Source: Gigaspora rosea
Lineage: Eukaryota > Glomeromycota > Glomeromycetes > Diversisporales > Gigasporaceae
Reading direction: 5' to 3'
Assembly: GCA_003550325.1 (NCBI GenBank)
Contig: QKWP01001731.1
Coordinates: forward strand, 48,476 to 112,475
Length of the DNA: 64,000 nucleotides
The notes below the pieces were generated by a model, which was given only the letters and a program-made list of their open reading frames with translations, did not search any database and was not told the origin of the DNA. The position numbers and the translations under genes are program-made. The first letter of the stretch is position 1; each line of letters begins with the position of its first letter. Positions 11,868-23,084 of this stretch are shown here, in pieces.

Positions 11868-12567
11868 CCCATATGGGAGTCTTTGGACGCTAAGAAGTGC
11901 TGGGACCACCAATACGGGTATAGCTGGTACAAGTGCATGTAGTAGTAATAGGGTCCCCCTGAGCCTCATGATGGCATCCAACTATATCTAGTACTGGAAG
12001 CATTTGCGAAACAAGCCTGTTTACATCGTCACTATAGAGGGAAGTACAATCGTTCGCACATTACCGAATTTGGAATGTTAAATCCTGGGCCCCAAAGTTG
12101 CAGGAACCCGGCTAGTTGCGGCAGCATGCAGGCTTGAGATACTTACCCAATGTGGTAGAGGCAGCTGCATGGCTTGAGATATGAACTCCCGAGAAGTACG
12201 CCATTAGGGGATCTTAGGTACACCAATCTGAAAGCACAAAGCACCTACCTGGCAACATACACCAAATTGGAAATGATAATACTAGGTAGTGTGGGTAAAG
12301 TGGCGAACATATGGATACCAATTGTTGGTTGGAGAGGAACGTACAAGCCAGATCAGTCATATAAATAGGAATATAGAAGGCTCTGGTGGGTTTTAGCCGT
12401 GCATAAATGGTTGTATTACCTAAAGTCCTAGTTCCAATACTTGTATATAATATGTATGTACTTCGGCAATATGTCAACTTACTTAAATATTAATAAAAGT
12501 TTGGGGCAGGAGCTACACCCGGGGTTCCCCCTAATATTAAAAAAAAAAAAAAATTATATTTAGATTG

Positions 12568-13526
12568 GGTTTAAATGAACTTAATCTAATCTAACCTGTT
12601 CTGTAGTGTTCTGCAAGATTCAATCTGTATCTGGATCCGATCCAGATCCGGTACTTCAGATTAAATCAAATTCATGATTTATAAGATTTGCTAAATCCAG
12701 AAAATCTGATCTAAAGTTCCATTTAGATCTGTTCACACTGATTGGTTGTACTTTATAAACAGACAGACATTTGTCTGATTGGCTGATATAATTAATTGCT
12801 CAGGTAACTTATTTATATAGTTTAAAAGAATGTAACATTTAACAAAAAATCATTGTAAAAGCCATTTTTTATTTCAAAAGAATTACAGTGCAAAAATAAT
12901 TAAAAATAATTACAGTACGCAATATCTAAAGATTAAAATAATTTCAAAAATTAATAGCTCTTGATACATAAAAGATATGAGAAAAAGAAAGTTGCTAAAT
13001 TGTAGCCAAATTAATTTACTACAACTTAGCGGCTTTATTTTTAAAATAATTATTATATATTTTTGATTTATATTAGTTTAAAAATGCTTAATTTTTATAT
13101 GATATGTCAAAAAATTAATGAAAATGTGACAAGTTACATGTTTGGCCTCTTGCTATTGGCTAATTTGTTATTTTAATTAAAAAAAATTTTTTGAAAAAAA
13201 TATTTTGACCAATCAAAATACAAGAAATCAAAAAAATAGTAAATTTCAATAGAAAATTTTTTAAAATGGGACAAGTCACATGTTTTAGTCTTTAGATGTC
13301 GTGAACTATAGTAAACCCAAGAACTTCTCTTAGAAGTAAATATTTTTACTATTTATTATAGTACTAGTTATGTTAACTATATGTAAGCTCTAAATTGCTA
13401 GAAACAGGCAACAAAAAAAGAAAGTTTGAGATATTATATATAAGATCTAAATTTAAAGGACTTTTCTATACTATTTAATACACCATTACAACAAAAAGCT
13501 TATATTAAAGTTTTTTTTTTTATATT
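12568..13526. other. AT-rich spacer between two retroposons
   Basis: No gene was recognised. The first 180 bases are rich in 'gatcc/gatct' phrases (near 12640-12730) that recur near 17030-17110. The rest is AT-rich. Confidence 0.5.
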
Positions 13527-13537
13527 AGAGAGAACCT

Positions 13538-14375
13538 CAGGTATAGCTCCTGCCCCAAACTTTTATTAATACTTAATTGACAATTCGCGAAAAAAGGAGA
13601 ATTTGTATTAATAAAATACATAACACTTAATATAAATTACATATAAAATACAAAAATCAGCATTCCTGACTATGTAAAGTAAAATTTTTATTAAGTTAAC
13701 ATCTTGTAGACTTCTAATAAAAGTTGTAGAGCTAGTTTTTGTGATTCTAATAATAGCTAGATCGGTAAAATTAGTCAGGTAAATAAAAAGTTACAAGCAA
13801 TTAAAATTTGAAAACTTTTATAAAACTATAGGAATCATGATTCCTGTATTAACATATTTTATTATGTTTTATTATAAAAATCTCTCTTGGTTAAAATTTT
13901 CCTTCTATCGCGAATTGTCAATTAAGTAAGTTGACATATTGCCAAAGTACATACATATTATATACAGGTATTGGAACTAGGACTTTAGGTTATACAACCA
14001 TTTATTCATATCTAAAACCCACCAGAGCCTTCTATATTCCTATTTATATAACTGACCTGGTATGTACATCCCTCTCCAACCAACAATTGGTATTCACATG
14101 TCTGCCACTTTACTCACACTACTTAGTATATCACTTCCAATTTGGTGTACGTTGCCAGGTAGGCGCTTTGTGCTTCCAGATTGGTATATCTGAGATCACC
14201 TACTGGCGTACTTCTCGGGATTTTGTATCTCAAGCCATGCAGCTACCTCTACCACATTGGGTAAGTATCTCAAGCCTGCATGCTGCTCCAACTAGCCGGG
14301 TTCCTGCAACTTTGGGCCTAGGATTTAACATTTCGAATTCAGTAATATATGAATGACTGTACTTCCCTTGCCTAT
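13538..14375 (-). mobile_element. 5'-truncated tRNA-headed retroposon, inverted copy
   Basis: Reading the minus strand, this matches about 12040-12535 of the first retroposon at roughly 90 % by eye, including the terminal GGGGCAGGAGCTA and the AATAAAAG signal. A T run at 13509-13520 represents its poly(A) tail. The head and upstream body are missing, typical of 5' truncation during reverse transcription. A TTAA-targeting MITE has inserted into it at 13577-13921. Confidence 0.78.
13577..13921. mobile_element. TTAA-target MITE, copy 1
   Basis: The 345-bp element has inverted ends TTGACAATTCGCGA and TCGCGAATTGTCAA, flanked by TTAA at 13573-13576 and 13922-13925. The empty target (AATATTTAAGTAAG, minus-strand view) is preserved in the related retroposon at 12481-12495. 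TTAA targeting suggests piggyBac-type mobilisation, although the termini lack the usual piggyBac CCC. A second copy in the opposite orientation lies at 40212-40547. Confidence 0.85.
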
Positions 14376-15006
14376 ACTAATGTTCTTATTTTACATATTC
14401 TAAATATTATAGAGTTAAAACATTAGTACTATAGTAACTTCAGATTAAGTAGTAGGTTGATAATATATATATGTATGAATATTATTGTTTCATTAAATAG
14501 ATATAGACTAAAGGTTATGTTGTACAGTATCTCTAATAGGACATGATAATAATTAGGTAGCTGCGCGACGTTGTCACGCTAAAACCAGGAACAGTATACA
14601 AGCATAAATAATAGAGTGGTAACTAAATAATACAATATATTTAACAATAACTAAAATCGATGATAGAACAAGACCATAACTCTTATTTGTATATATATAT
14701 TATGTAAATCCAACACTAATAGTTTTTCTTTATTCTATTTTTCAGGTATTTCGGGGTCACGTGTCATGAGATAATTAATGGTAATTTAGTATTATAACTT
14801 TGATTGATATAATAATGACGACAACAATAGGTCACAGGATTTATCAATTTCTAAATTACTATATAAGAGTGGGTAGTACGAATTTGGTTATTTTACATTC
14901 TCTTCCTCACTATAGATAAAGACTTTGACGATAATAACGGGAACATAAAAAATATATATATAGAGGGATAATTTATAACGTAAGGAATGTAATTTGGGAA
15001 CATCTA
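14376..15006. other. Spacer, no gene assigned
   Basis: Moderately AT-rich and less repetitive than its surroundings. No convincing exon was found on either strand. Confidence 0.4.
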
Positions 15007-15159
15007 CTATAGAGAATTTGAAGATGTAACTTCAAGATTTAATTTTATTAAAGGTAAATTTGAGTCGTTTATATACTCTTCAATTACTTTACGTGTAGCT
15101 GCTCTTCGTTCACGTTTTTTTCTATTTCGAGCAGCACCTCTAGTTTCAATAATTGTCAT
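15007..15159 (-). CDS. Possible 50-aa basic protein
   Basis: An uninterrupted frame runs from ATG 15157-15159 to TAG 15007-15009. It begins MTIIETRGAARNRKKRERRA, then ATRKVIEEYIN, a strongly basic helix-forming stretch, and ends in a Leu/Ile-rich tail. The composition is not that of random AT-rich DNA, because Arg codons are frequent. It could be a complete micro-protein or the first exon of a longer gene. The basic stretch resembles a nucleic-acid-binding or nuclear-targeting segment in general, but no family is recognised and no partner exon was found. Confidence 0.4.
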   Translation of the reverse strand: MTIIETRGAARNRKKRERRAATRKVIEEYINDSNLPLIKLNLEVTSSNSL

Positions 15160-15300
15160 GTTAAGAGTTGTTTAGATTGATAATTAAATACGATTGTTTA
15201 GCTAAGTTGGGCTTTTGATTTTTATTTTTTTTTTGCGAAGTTATGCGATATAAATTTTGAAAGAGCAGAATTCAAGTTTATATATATTTTAGCGTATTAG

Positions 15301-15483
15301 ATGAATGATCTATTGTATGATTTCTTTGATAAAACTGAGCAGAAATATCAGAAGCTAAATTTAGTGGATCAGACAATTGATATAGGTAACGTAAGTTTAG
15401 CAAATATAACTCACAAATGGAGGCGCAATATCTATACTACAATTTCAACGTTGACTCATCAATCCGTAGATCTATCTTTATAA
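15301..15483 (+). CDS. Possible 60-aa ORF, unknown
   Basis: The ATG is at 15301, just after 'gcgtattag' (a possible splice acceptor), and the stop follows LSL at 15481-15483. The frame encodes MNDLLYDFFDKTEQKYQKLN... with mixed, non-repetitive composition. Its last 11 codons run into a tandem repeat array beginning at about 15449. It may be an exon, a small gene or chance. Confidence 0.25.
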   Translation: MNDLLYDFFDKTEQKYQKLNLVDQTIDIGNVSLANITHKWRRNIYTTISTLTHQSVDLSL

Positions 15484-15630
15484 GTTATTAAACAGTCTCA
15501 TCAACTCGTAGATATTTTTTTTATAAGTCATTTCACAATTTCATCAACCCGTAGATCTTTCTTTTATAAATTTCATCGTCAACTCAATCCGTTGATCATT
15601 CTTTATAAGTCATTTTCCGTTGACTTATCA
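15449..15630. repeat. ~44-bp minisatellite, about four units
   Basis: The units share TCATCAACCCGTAGATC followed by TTTATAAGT, with spacing from 40 to 50 bases and increasing divergence to the right. Confidence 0.7.
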
Positions 15631-15639
15631 TCATATATC

Positions 15640-16190
15640 ATTTTTTTATTTGTAGAATCGACTCGATTTTTACAGGGCAATTCCAAAATTCCCGGTCGAA
15701 TTTAGGCCCATGTGGTCAGTAGGTTCTATAGCAAAATTATCGGCTGGGACTTTTCACTTAATGAACAGCTACGATTTCATTAGTAAAATTTTTAGACCCT
15801 TGGCAAAATTTATCATTTCAGGCCGATATTTTTGATGTGCGTCTCAATTGTTATATAATATAGTTGTGTATAATTATTTATATATATTTATTCAGTACAA
15901 AAGTAAATCGAAATTATTAAACACGTATCATAGAATACTGCACCAGTGCTCAAAACAATGCGTAGTTATGCATTGTAGCGTGAAGGTATATTAGAGTTAG
16001 AGAAATATAGCATTGTTTAACGAGCATAATAAAGATTTTTTATGGGTATATTTATTTTACGTGCAATTTTTTTACATATGTATTAGTAAACTTCAAAAAC
16101 AGTAGCAGTTTTTTTTTTTTTTTTTATTTGTATCTAAGATTAATCGACAAAATGGTTAATCAAAGTTTGTGAATATTTTGAAATTTGCAA
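15640..16190. other. Spacer, no gene assigned
   Basis: Mixed-composition sequence around 15650-15840 without an open frame, then AT-rich sequence. No element ends were recognised. Confidence 0.4.
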
Positions 16191-16192
16191 TC

Positions 16193-16290
16193 CTAATAAA
16201 TACACCTTGTCAAAAATCAAGGTTAATATGATTTTTGCGATAAATAAATACACCTTGTCAAAAATCAATATTAATATGGTTTTCGTGATA
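16193..16290. repeat. 55-bp direct duplication
   Basis: 'aataaatacaccttgtcaaa' followed by AATCAA, TTAATATG and TTTTTGCGATA occurs twice in tandem with a few differences. Confidence 0.75.
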
Positions 16291-16299
16291 TAGTATATA

Positions 16300-17423
16300 T
16301 CAGCTCTCAAAAATTTACTAGTTATATTAAACAACTAGCGTACCGGAGGCTAAAAAAAACTTGCAAGGTTTGCTAAGGTCTGTTCTTTTGAAACGAACAA
16401 TCTGGCTCTAATAATAAACTAAAGTCTATTAAATTTTTTGTCGAATAATATATAATAAGTATCGTTAAGTAATTTCTAGCATTCAAAATAAATACATCTA
16501 TTAATCTTTACCTGGTAACATTTTGCGATGTCGTGAAGTATAAGCAAACCGTGACAATTATGATCATGCTGACCAATTGGCATTTAGATTTTGGGAACGT
16601 ACATCATTTTTTTCTTAACTAAACCATACACTTCGTGATTTCATCACTCCGTTCCTGGTAAATAAGATTGATTTACTTTAACTTTCAAAAAAGATACTAA
16701 ATAAAAAATAAAGATAGCTTCACTAATAATTTATTTACATCTTAACTCTTTAATGGGTTCAGGTTTTTAATAATAAATATTATTTTATTACACTTACATA
16801 TATATATATGTTTTTTAATTTTATATAATAAATTCTTTGTATATAATTGTTGGCTTGTAAGCTTTTTAAGCAAAGTTTCTTTCATTTTTCTAGTATACAT
16901 ATAAAATGATAAACATATTAAAAACTATATAATTTGATTAGTTAATTGTTATAGGCAATCATGAGTAGATTGACAAAATTAACCAATCATATAAATGTCT
17001 TCTTATGAATTATATCGTAACTATATCGAATCCAGATCTGAATTCAGATCTTTTGGCTTCTAATTCAAATTTGAATATGAATCTAATCTGGTTTTCAGAT
17101 CAGATCTGGATTTTTTAAAACATCTATCCAATTCAATCTGTGCGGAATACTACTGTTCTGTATTCTAAGCATAATAAATTGAAGATATTTCAGGACCTCA
17201 GATATCTTTTATATAGATTATAACAGAATTTTGGCCAATTTTGATCTAATTTGCTAAAAATAACAAAACTATATTTACTTATCATCCTTAAAGAAGTGTT
17301 ATTAATCACTTGTTTTTTTTACTTAGTAGTCTATCCCCTTCCCCCCTACCTGACTCTAAAAATTAGCCAATCAAATTATATAAAAATTTATATATATATA
17401 AATTTATATAATATAATTTTAAA
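16300..17423. other. AT-rich spacer, no gene seen
   Basis: No exon or bounded element was recognised. A patch at 17030-17110 is rich in palindromic CAGATCTG-like phrases. Confidence 0.5.
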
Positions 17424-17437
17424 TATTAATAACTTTT

Positions 17438-18365
17438 AAGGGTGTGGCGACTTAGGGAAGTTGGTAAGTTGTCATCCCCCAAATGGCAGCAGGTCTAGGG
17501 TTCAAATCCCACTGCCGACACTTTGGAAAAATAGATCTGTGTTATGGTAACTGTTTCCTGTCAATCGGTTGGGTGTATCACCTGTAGTCCTTGGTTACTA
17601 TCTCGAATAGGAGCTTTTGGGCGAAGTTGTGTCTAGTGACACAGACAAATCCAAGGAACCAGAAAAATGGAAACCCATTTGGAAAGTCCCGAGTAAGGAG
17701 GTAGCAACGATCTTTGACAGTGCTACCAGAACCAAAATATCAAAAACCGGAGCTAGAGAACTAGATGATATGACCTTCGAAGGAGAGGGTCTACCAACCT
17801 GGCCGCTAGAGTTGTATCAAAGGAAAAGGATCTATGTTCCGGAATTAGATACCAGGATAAGAAAAACCATAGTAGCACCTAATGCTAGGTAGATCAACCC
17901 TTCCGGGCCAACTAGATTGGAAGTTTGGGGTATTCGGTGATAGACCGGTAGGAAAGTAATGGTGGGTACCGGGGTTAGTGTAAACCTTACAAGGGCAGAA
18001 GTAGGTAACACAAGATACTGAAGTAGTCCTAAGGGGATGTAGTTAGCATCCGGAACTGTCTTCGACTGACTAATGTATCAGAGGGCTGTGCTGGTGATAC
18101 AAGTAGGATTGACATGCGAAGCTTGGACCAGAGGGTTTAAATAGGCAATCTCCCCTAGTTGGGTTGTAGGTATGGCAGCTAGTGTAGAACCTTCAGGTGG
18201 ACTACTTCAATTATACAACCAAAAGTTGTACGTGTGGCTAGTTGTACCCTTATTCAATGTAACTCAATTGTGGGGTGCCCAAAGAGGCACCCTTGATCCA
18301 CAGACTTGATTAAATAAACTCTCACCCAGAGCAGGAACTTTGACATAAAAAAATATATATATATA
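17438..18365 (+). mobile_element. tRNA-headed retroposon (SINE-like), 928-bp copy
   Basis: The head GGGTGTGGCGACTTAGGGAA continues to a strong B box, GGGTTCAAATCCCA (about 17499-17512), as in Leu/Ser tRNA genes. The body resembles that of the 7298-12552 copy (shared CAGACAAATCCAAGG and GGAAAGTCCCGAG phrases). The tail has AATAAACTCTCACCCAGAGC, then an A/AT run. A 14-bp target duplication, TATTAATAACTTTT, is exact at 17424-17437 and 18366-18379. A 91-codon frame in the body (17617-17892) is open here but broken in the other copy, so coding is doubtful. Confidence 0.85.
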
Positions 18366-18367
18366 TA

Positions 18368-18803
18368 TTAATAACTTTTGATCAACTGATCCGATTTAAA
18401 TGATTTAACTACCAAAATGATCCTCTCGATATGACGATTCTAATGAATCCAAAATTATCCAAATCTGATTATGTGCTCCATAAATCATTAGGGTTTTGTG
18501 TTATAGTAAATATAACACAAAACTCTAAGGGGAGTAACAAAAATTAGGTGATTTTTTAGGAGGGAGGGGGGTAAAAAAAGTTGAAATTATATATAAGAAC
18601 CTGACTATTTATATATTAAGAAAGAGGGAGGGGGGTAGGCCTCTGATAAAAAATAATCAGGTGATTAATGACACTGCCCTAACGATCTCTGGATCACGTA
18701 ATCAAATTTGAATGATTTTGGATTCATTAGAATCGAATCATCGAGAGGATTATTTTGGTAGTTAAATCATCTAAATCGGATCAGTAGATCAAAAGTTATT
18801 AAT
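18368..18803. mobile_element. Inverted-repeat MITE, AATAACTTTTGATC family
   Basis: Arms of about 90-100 bases begin AATAACTTTTGATC(A/C)ACTG and include TACCAAAATGA and GACGATTCTAA. The right arm is the inverse. A Tourist-like MITE is inserted in the middle (18529-18679). Another member lies at 31217-31520, there nested the other way round. Confidence 0.8.
18529..18679. mobile_element. Tourist-like MITE (TAA target duplication)
   Basis: 151 bp, flanked by TAA at 18526-18528 and 18680-18682. The ends GGGGAGTAACAAAAAT and ATTAATGACACTGCCC contain the shared CAGGTGATT inner repeat. It is nearly identical to the copy at 59665-59816. Confidence 0.88.
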
Positions 18804-18809
18804 ATTTAA

Positions 18810-19339
18810 TTCGTAATTCGCGAGAGATGTACAGAATTTCTATATATAGAAATGGGGATATTAAATAATAAAAACAATTAATACGTATAATCTGGAGCCA
18901 GAATTAAAATTCACAATTCCTGTCAAGCCAACATCTTTTGTATTGATAACCAAACTGTAGAAACAGGTTTTCTCTTTCTAGTGGTGGTAAAATCATCAAA
19001 ATTGGGCTAATATATCAAGAGGTATTCTTATTTTTGCTTTTGTGGCTATATGAAATTTCTTTGCAGATCTGCAAAGAAATTTCATATGATCACAAAAACA
19101 AAAATGAAAATATCTCTTGATATATTAGGCCAATTTTGATGATTTTACCACCATTAGAAAGAAAAAACTTGCCTCTATAGTTTGGTTAGCAATACAAAAG
19201 ATGTTAACTTGACAGGAATTGAGAAATTTTAATTCCGGCTCTAGATTATCGGTATTAATTATTTTTATTATATTTAATATCCCCACATGTATATATAGTA
19301 TTACTATAGTAATTCTTTCCATCTCTCACGAATTACTAA
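18810..19339. mobile_element. 530-bp foldback MITE with TTAA target
   Basis: This is one long imperfect palindrome centred on GCAGATCTGC near 19065, with arms of about 265 bases. The ends are TTCGTAATTCGCGAGAGATG and its inverse, flanked by TTAA at 18806-18809 and 19340-19343. The 65-codon frame inside it (19125-19322, minus) is an arm and not a gene. Confidence 0.85.
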
Positions 19340-19383
19340 TTAAAGATTATATTATATAATTTTTATATATAATAATAATACGA

Positions 19384-19539
19384 CAGGGTAAAACCTGAGT
19401 TGTAAAATAGTGAAACCTGCTATGATCATCACGTGAGGGTGAAATCTGCTTTTCTATAATAAAAAACATAAAACACGAATTTCACCCTAACCTGATCTAC
19501 AAAGTGGATTTCACTATTTTGCAACTCAGGTTTCACCCT
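19384..19539. mobile_element. Short inverted-repeat MITE
   Basis: The ends AGGGTAAAACCTGAGTTGTA and its inverse TGCAACTCAGGTTTCACCCT bound about 156 bases with no coding capacity. Confidence 0.75.
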
Positions 19540-20018
19540 ATTCTATAATAATTATATACTATATCTGATATATATATATAATATATATAATATATATAAC
19601 CTAACTTTAGGCCTGACCCCACCCCCTAAAAAATCAGGTAATTAATGACACCTCCCTTAAACATTAAACCATCCCACAATTATGATCGATTATTCCTTTC
19701 TAAAATATATTTCAAAATTGAATGAATTTTTTTTGTTAAAACTTTATTTTAAAAAAAAGTTCATTCAAATTGGTCTACTAAATGCCAAGATAATTGCAAA
19801 AAACTATTTTTTGTTTTTCAAATTTCAAGAGTTTTTGTTTAAATTCATAAAATAGGATCCTTGTACTACTGTAGATTCCAAAAATAAGCTACCTTTTTTT
19901 GTATAATTTTGAGTAAAAAAACTAGAGTAGCTTATTTTCAAAAGTTATGACTTTTTAAGAAATTTGAACTTAATAGAGAAATAGCTTATTTTATTTTTGT
20001 ATTATAAACCCAGAATTA
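19540..20018. other. AT-rich spacer with a partial Tourist-like end
   Basis: 19600-19672 holds CCACCCCCTAAAAAATCAGG and AATTAATGACACCTCCCTTA, a right-end fragment of the Tourist-like family. The rest contains no gene. Confidence 0.5.
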
Positions 20019-20662
20019 TCTCTTAGATTGTAACACAGGCAAATTTGCCTGTGTATTTTAAAATTTTTAATAAAATTTTAAATATTGATTTTAGCCATAT
20101 CTTTTCCAAGTAAAAAATATTCTTTAAGTTTTGTTTTAGTAACTTTGTTATAAAATTTTTTTAAAATCATTAGAAAACTTTAATATAATAAATGTTTAAA
20201 GTTCTTGTATTGGCATTTTTACTATTAAAATTTTTCTTTAGATTTTTTCAAATTTTATATGTTCCCGTCTATAAAAAAAATCTTTACTTCTAATACAAGT
20301 CTTAATTTTTACAAGTAAATCATTAAAGTTGCAATAATGAAAGTTATCATCCTTTATATAAACTACAATATTGTCTTAAGAACTATAGTTCTAAAACTAA
20401 AACTAAATAAGATCGCAGAAAAATTGTAATAAAATTTTTTAAAAAAATTTTTTCTTAAAATTATCTATTTTCAGCTTATATGTAACTATAATTTATTTTC
20501 TTATAATATAAAAACTAATTTTGCAAAAAAGTAATCCTTATTTTCAAATATAATTGTACAAAGTTTTATTTAATTATTTTAGTATTTTAAAAAAGTAAAT
20601 CAGAGCTAAAAAAGTGCAAAAACACAGGCAAATTTGCCTGTGTTCTACTACAATCTAAGGGA
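20019..20662. mobile_element. Tc1/mariner-type MITE, copy 2 of 3
   Basis: TA-flanked, with ends TCTCTTAGATTGTA and TACAATCTAAGGGA. The inner palindromes are ACACAGGCAAATTTGCCTG followed by TGT on the left, and the same 22-base palindrome extended to 24 bases on the right. The conserved internal block (ATGTTCCCGTCTATAAAAAA) is present. Non-coding. Confidence 0.82.
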
Positions 20663-20708
20663 TAAATTATATATTCTTTTTGTTTATTTGGATTTATAAA
20701 TTCAAAGC

Positions 20709-21684
20709 CAAGTACTAATATTGGTTTTTACACGTATAAAGGTCAACCTTTTCCTATATTTTGGGAACTTCTTTATATATTCGACACACAAGCCAGAAGC
20801 GTCAGTTGTGCAAGATAACTAGCAGTAGGTGCCCTTGGTACAAGAAATTCTGGTGGAAGTTCTCTTTCATCGACGAAGATATTTCAGCTTGGCTAGGCGG
20901 TGAACTAAAAAATAAGTTTCTCAACACTCTCTCTAAGGTTTTTTGGTTACAAAAACACTTTCAACCGTATACCCACTACCATATTCTCGCTTGACGCAGT
21001 TTTTCTGGAATTTGTGACGAAAAGTGGGAAATCCGGCATACCCCCTCCAAAAGATCAGCATTGTTGTTCCTATCCTAATTAGGAAGAAAGCATGCAAGTT
21101 GATAAACAGGAATGGACGTGTAATGAAACGTGGCACAATGGAGTAGGCAGATCTGCGAAACTAAATTCCAGAACGTTCTTTTGTTTCTTTTATGTACATA
21201 TAATACTTTGGCGAGGTGTTTCCTTGCGCAGTATTATATAATTTTTATAAATAGTCAGAATCGTTTTTTTCTTTCTTTTGTTTTTTTCTTTTTCTGCTTT
21301 CCCGTGTCAGGATTAGCTTCTTTTCTTTGTTTTTTCTTTTTTATATTGGTTTTTTTCTTTTTGTATAGTTCGTTTTCTTGGTAGTTTCTTTTTACTTTCC
21401 CCCTTTTTCATTTGCCCTTTATGAAGAAGGAAGAATTTAAGGAAAGGAGTACGATCCTGACATGGCATTAGCAACCCGGTCAGTGATGTTTGGGAATCAA
21501 GTCTCAACAAGCATTGGGACCCCGACAGAAACAAATTTGTAAAATGGCAGGTCGCCTGTTGTATCGAGTGAGTCTTTATTTGGGTGTAATTTGGTATACT
21601 GTATACGTACTTCGGTACAGACACCAGTCACTAGGCATTTACGAATAAATAAAGGCAGGATCGTCCAGATATAAAAAAAAAAAA
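20709..21684 (+). mobile_element. Poly(A) retroposon, 976 bp
   Basis: A 13-base duplication, ATAAATTCAAAGC, brackets the element (20696-20708 and 21685-21697). The 3' end has AATAAATAAAGG, then a run of A. The body contains GC-richer, gene-like sequence at 20760-21130, but only short open frames, none recognised. A pyrimidine-rich stretch lies at 21260-21420. This could be a truncated LINE, a SINE or a processed transcript. Confidence 0.78.
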
Positions 21685-21735
21685 ATAAATTCAAAGCAAA
21701 TCCAATTTATTTTTTTTATATTGATATACAGATAA

Positions 21736-21893
21736 GGGCGCTGACATTTATTAAGTAATATTTTAAGGGTGGGGGTTAAGAAAAATCTTACCTTAGTTAA
21801 ATTTGATTGGCTAAAATTCTATTTATAGATCTTACCTGGGGGTGGGGTAAGCCCCTATAGTAAATGGATATTAGGTAATAAATGTCAGTGCTC
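21736..21893. mobile_element. Tourist-like MITE (TAA target duplication), diverged
   Basis: The ends GGGCGCTGACATTTATTAAG and AATAAATGTCAGTGCTC are flanked by TAA at 21733-21735 and 21894-21896. Internal GGGTGGGGGTTAAG and GGGGGTGGGGTAAG lie in inverted context. Confidence 0.82.
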
Positions 21894-21899
21894 TAAGTA

Positions 21900-23080
21900 T
21901 GGCTTTTTTTTTAATTAAATTATTATTATTTTTTTTAAATTATTGAAATTAACTTATTGTCATTAACTTATCACTTCACTGAAACTATAAAAAAATTGAA
22001 AATATTATTATTATATATTAATTATGTTTTTATTATATTTTAAAAAACGTTATAATTACTAGTTATAAGTTAATAATAATAATATAAATAATATATATTA
22101 AAACTGTTTTAGTAATATTAATAAAAACATTTTTAAAACATTATTAAACTAAATAAATTTCATATTTATAGTATAATATAAATATTTATATTATATAAAT
22201 ATATCATATTATAATATATTTTATAATATTAAATATAATATAAATAAAACAAATCAATAATATAATGATTTAGACAAATGTGTTTACCCCAAAATCTCGC
22301 AAAAAAGATTTTTTGTTAAAATACGAAGGATGGTTTCATAAGCAAAATTACGAGATATAAGCATTTTTTAAAAATAATTTTGGTTTAAAAAATATTTTTA
22401 AAAAACTTATTTTAATATATTTTTAAAATATAATAATAATGTTTTTATAATATTTTTAATAATATTAAAATAATGTTTTAAAAATATTTTAAAAAAATTA
22501 TTTAAATTTTTTTTTAAAATATAATAATAATATTTTTACAATATTTTTAATAATGTATTAAAAACATTTTTAAAAGTTTATTTTAAGTTATTTTTAAATA
22601 ATAATAATAATGTTTTTATAATAATTTTATAATATTTTTAAAACAGATTTAAATTTTTATTTTATTTTTAAAATTTTTATTATATTATTAATATATTATA
22701 AAAATATTATTAAAATATTTTTTTATATAAAAGCATATTTATTATATTTTCAAAATATTATTATTTTATTATAAAAACATACCGGTATATACTTTTTTTT
22801 AAGTTTCAGTAAAGCAGGTTGGGTTATAATCTGAAGCCAACCTGATTTATTTTTTTTAAAAATATCAATATATAGATATGTACACTTATCGTTATTGTTT
22901 ATTTAACTTATCAGGTTATTATTTACTTATCATTTTTATTTTGTTTTTATTTATTTTATTTTTTTATTTTATTTTTTATTTTATTTATTTTATTTTTATT
23001 TATATTTTTTTTAAATTTCATTTTTATTTTTTTAATTAATTATTATTTTTATTTTTTTATTTACAAATTAAATTAGGGAA
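21900..23080. other. Low-complexity AT tract, no gene
   Basis: Dominated by A/T runs and 'aatattattaaa' phrases. A relic of the conserved MITE core (AAAATCTCGC...GATGGTTTCATAAGC) lies at 22288-22345. No coding sequence. Confidence 0.6.
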
Positions 23081-23084
23081 ATTA

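Larger units (their letters stand above)
7298..12552 (+). mobile_element. tRNA-headed retroposon (SINE-like), split by two DNA transposons
   Basis: The left end is a tRNA-like head with an A-box-like stretch and a clear B box, GAGTTCAAATCCCA (about 7353-7366). The right end has AATAAAAG, then CACCCGGGGTTCCCCCTAA and a poly(A) run. A 15-base target duplication, ATTATATTCAGATTG (7283-7297), recurs with one mismatch at 12553-12567, as expected for target-primed retroposition. The body is interrupted by a full hAT element (7456-11126) and a hAT MITE (11616-11867); without them it is about 1.3 kb. A second copy is at 17438-18365 and an inverted partial copy at 13538-14375. Short open frames in the body are not conserved between copies as long proteins. 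Confidence 0.8.
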
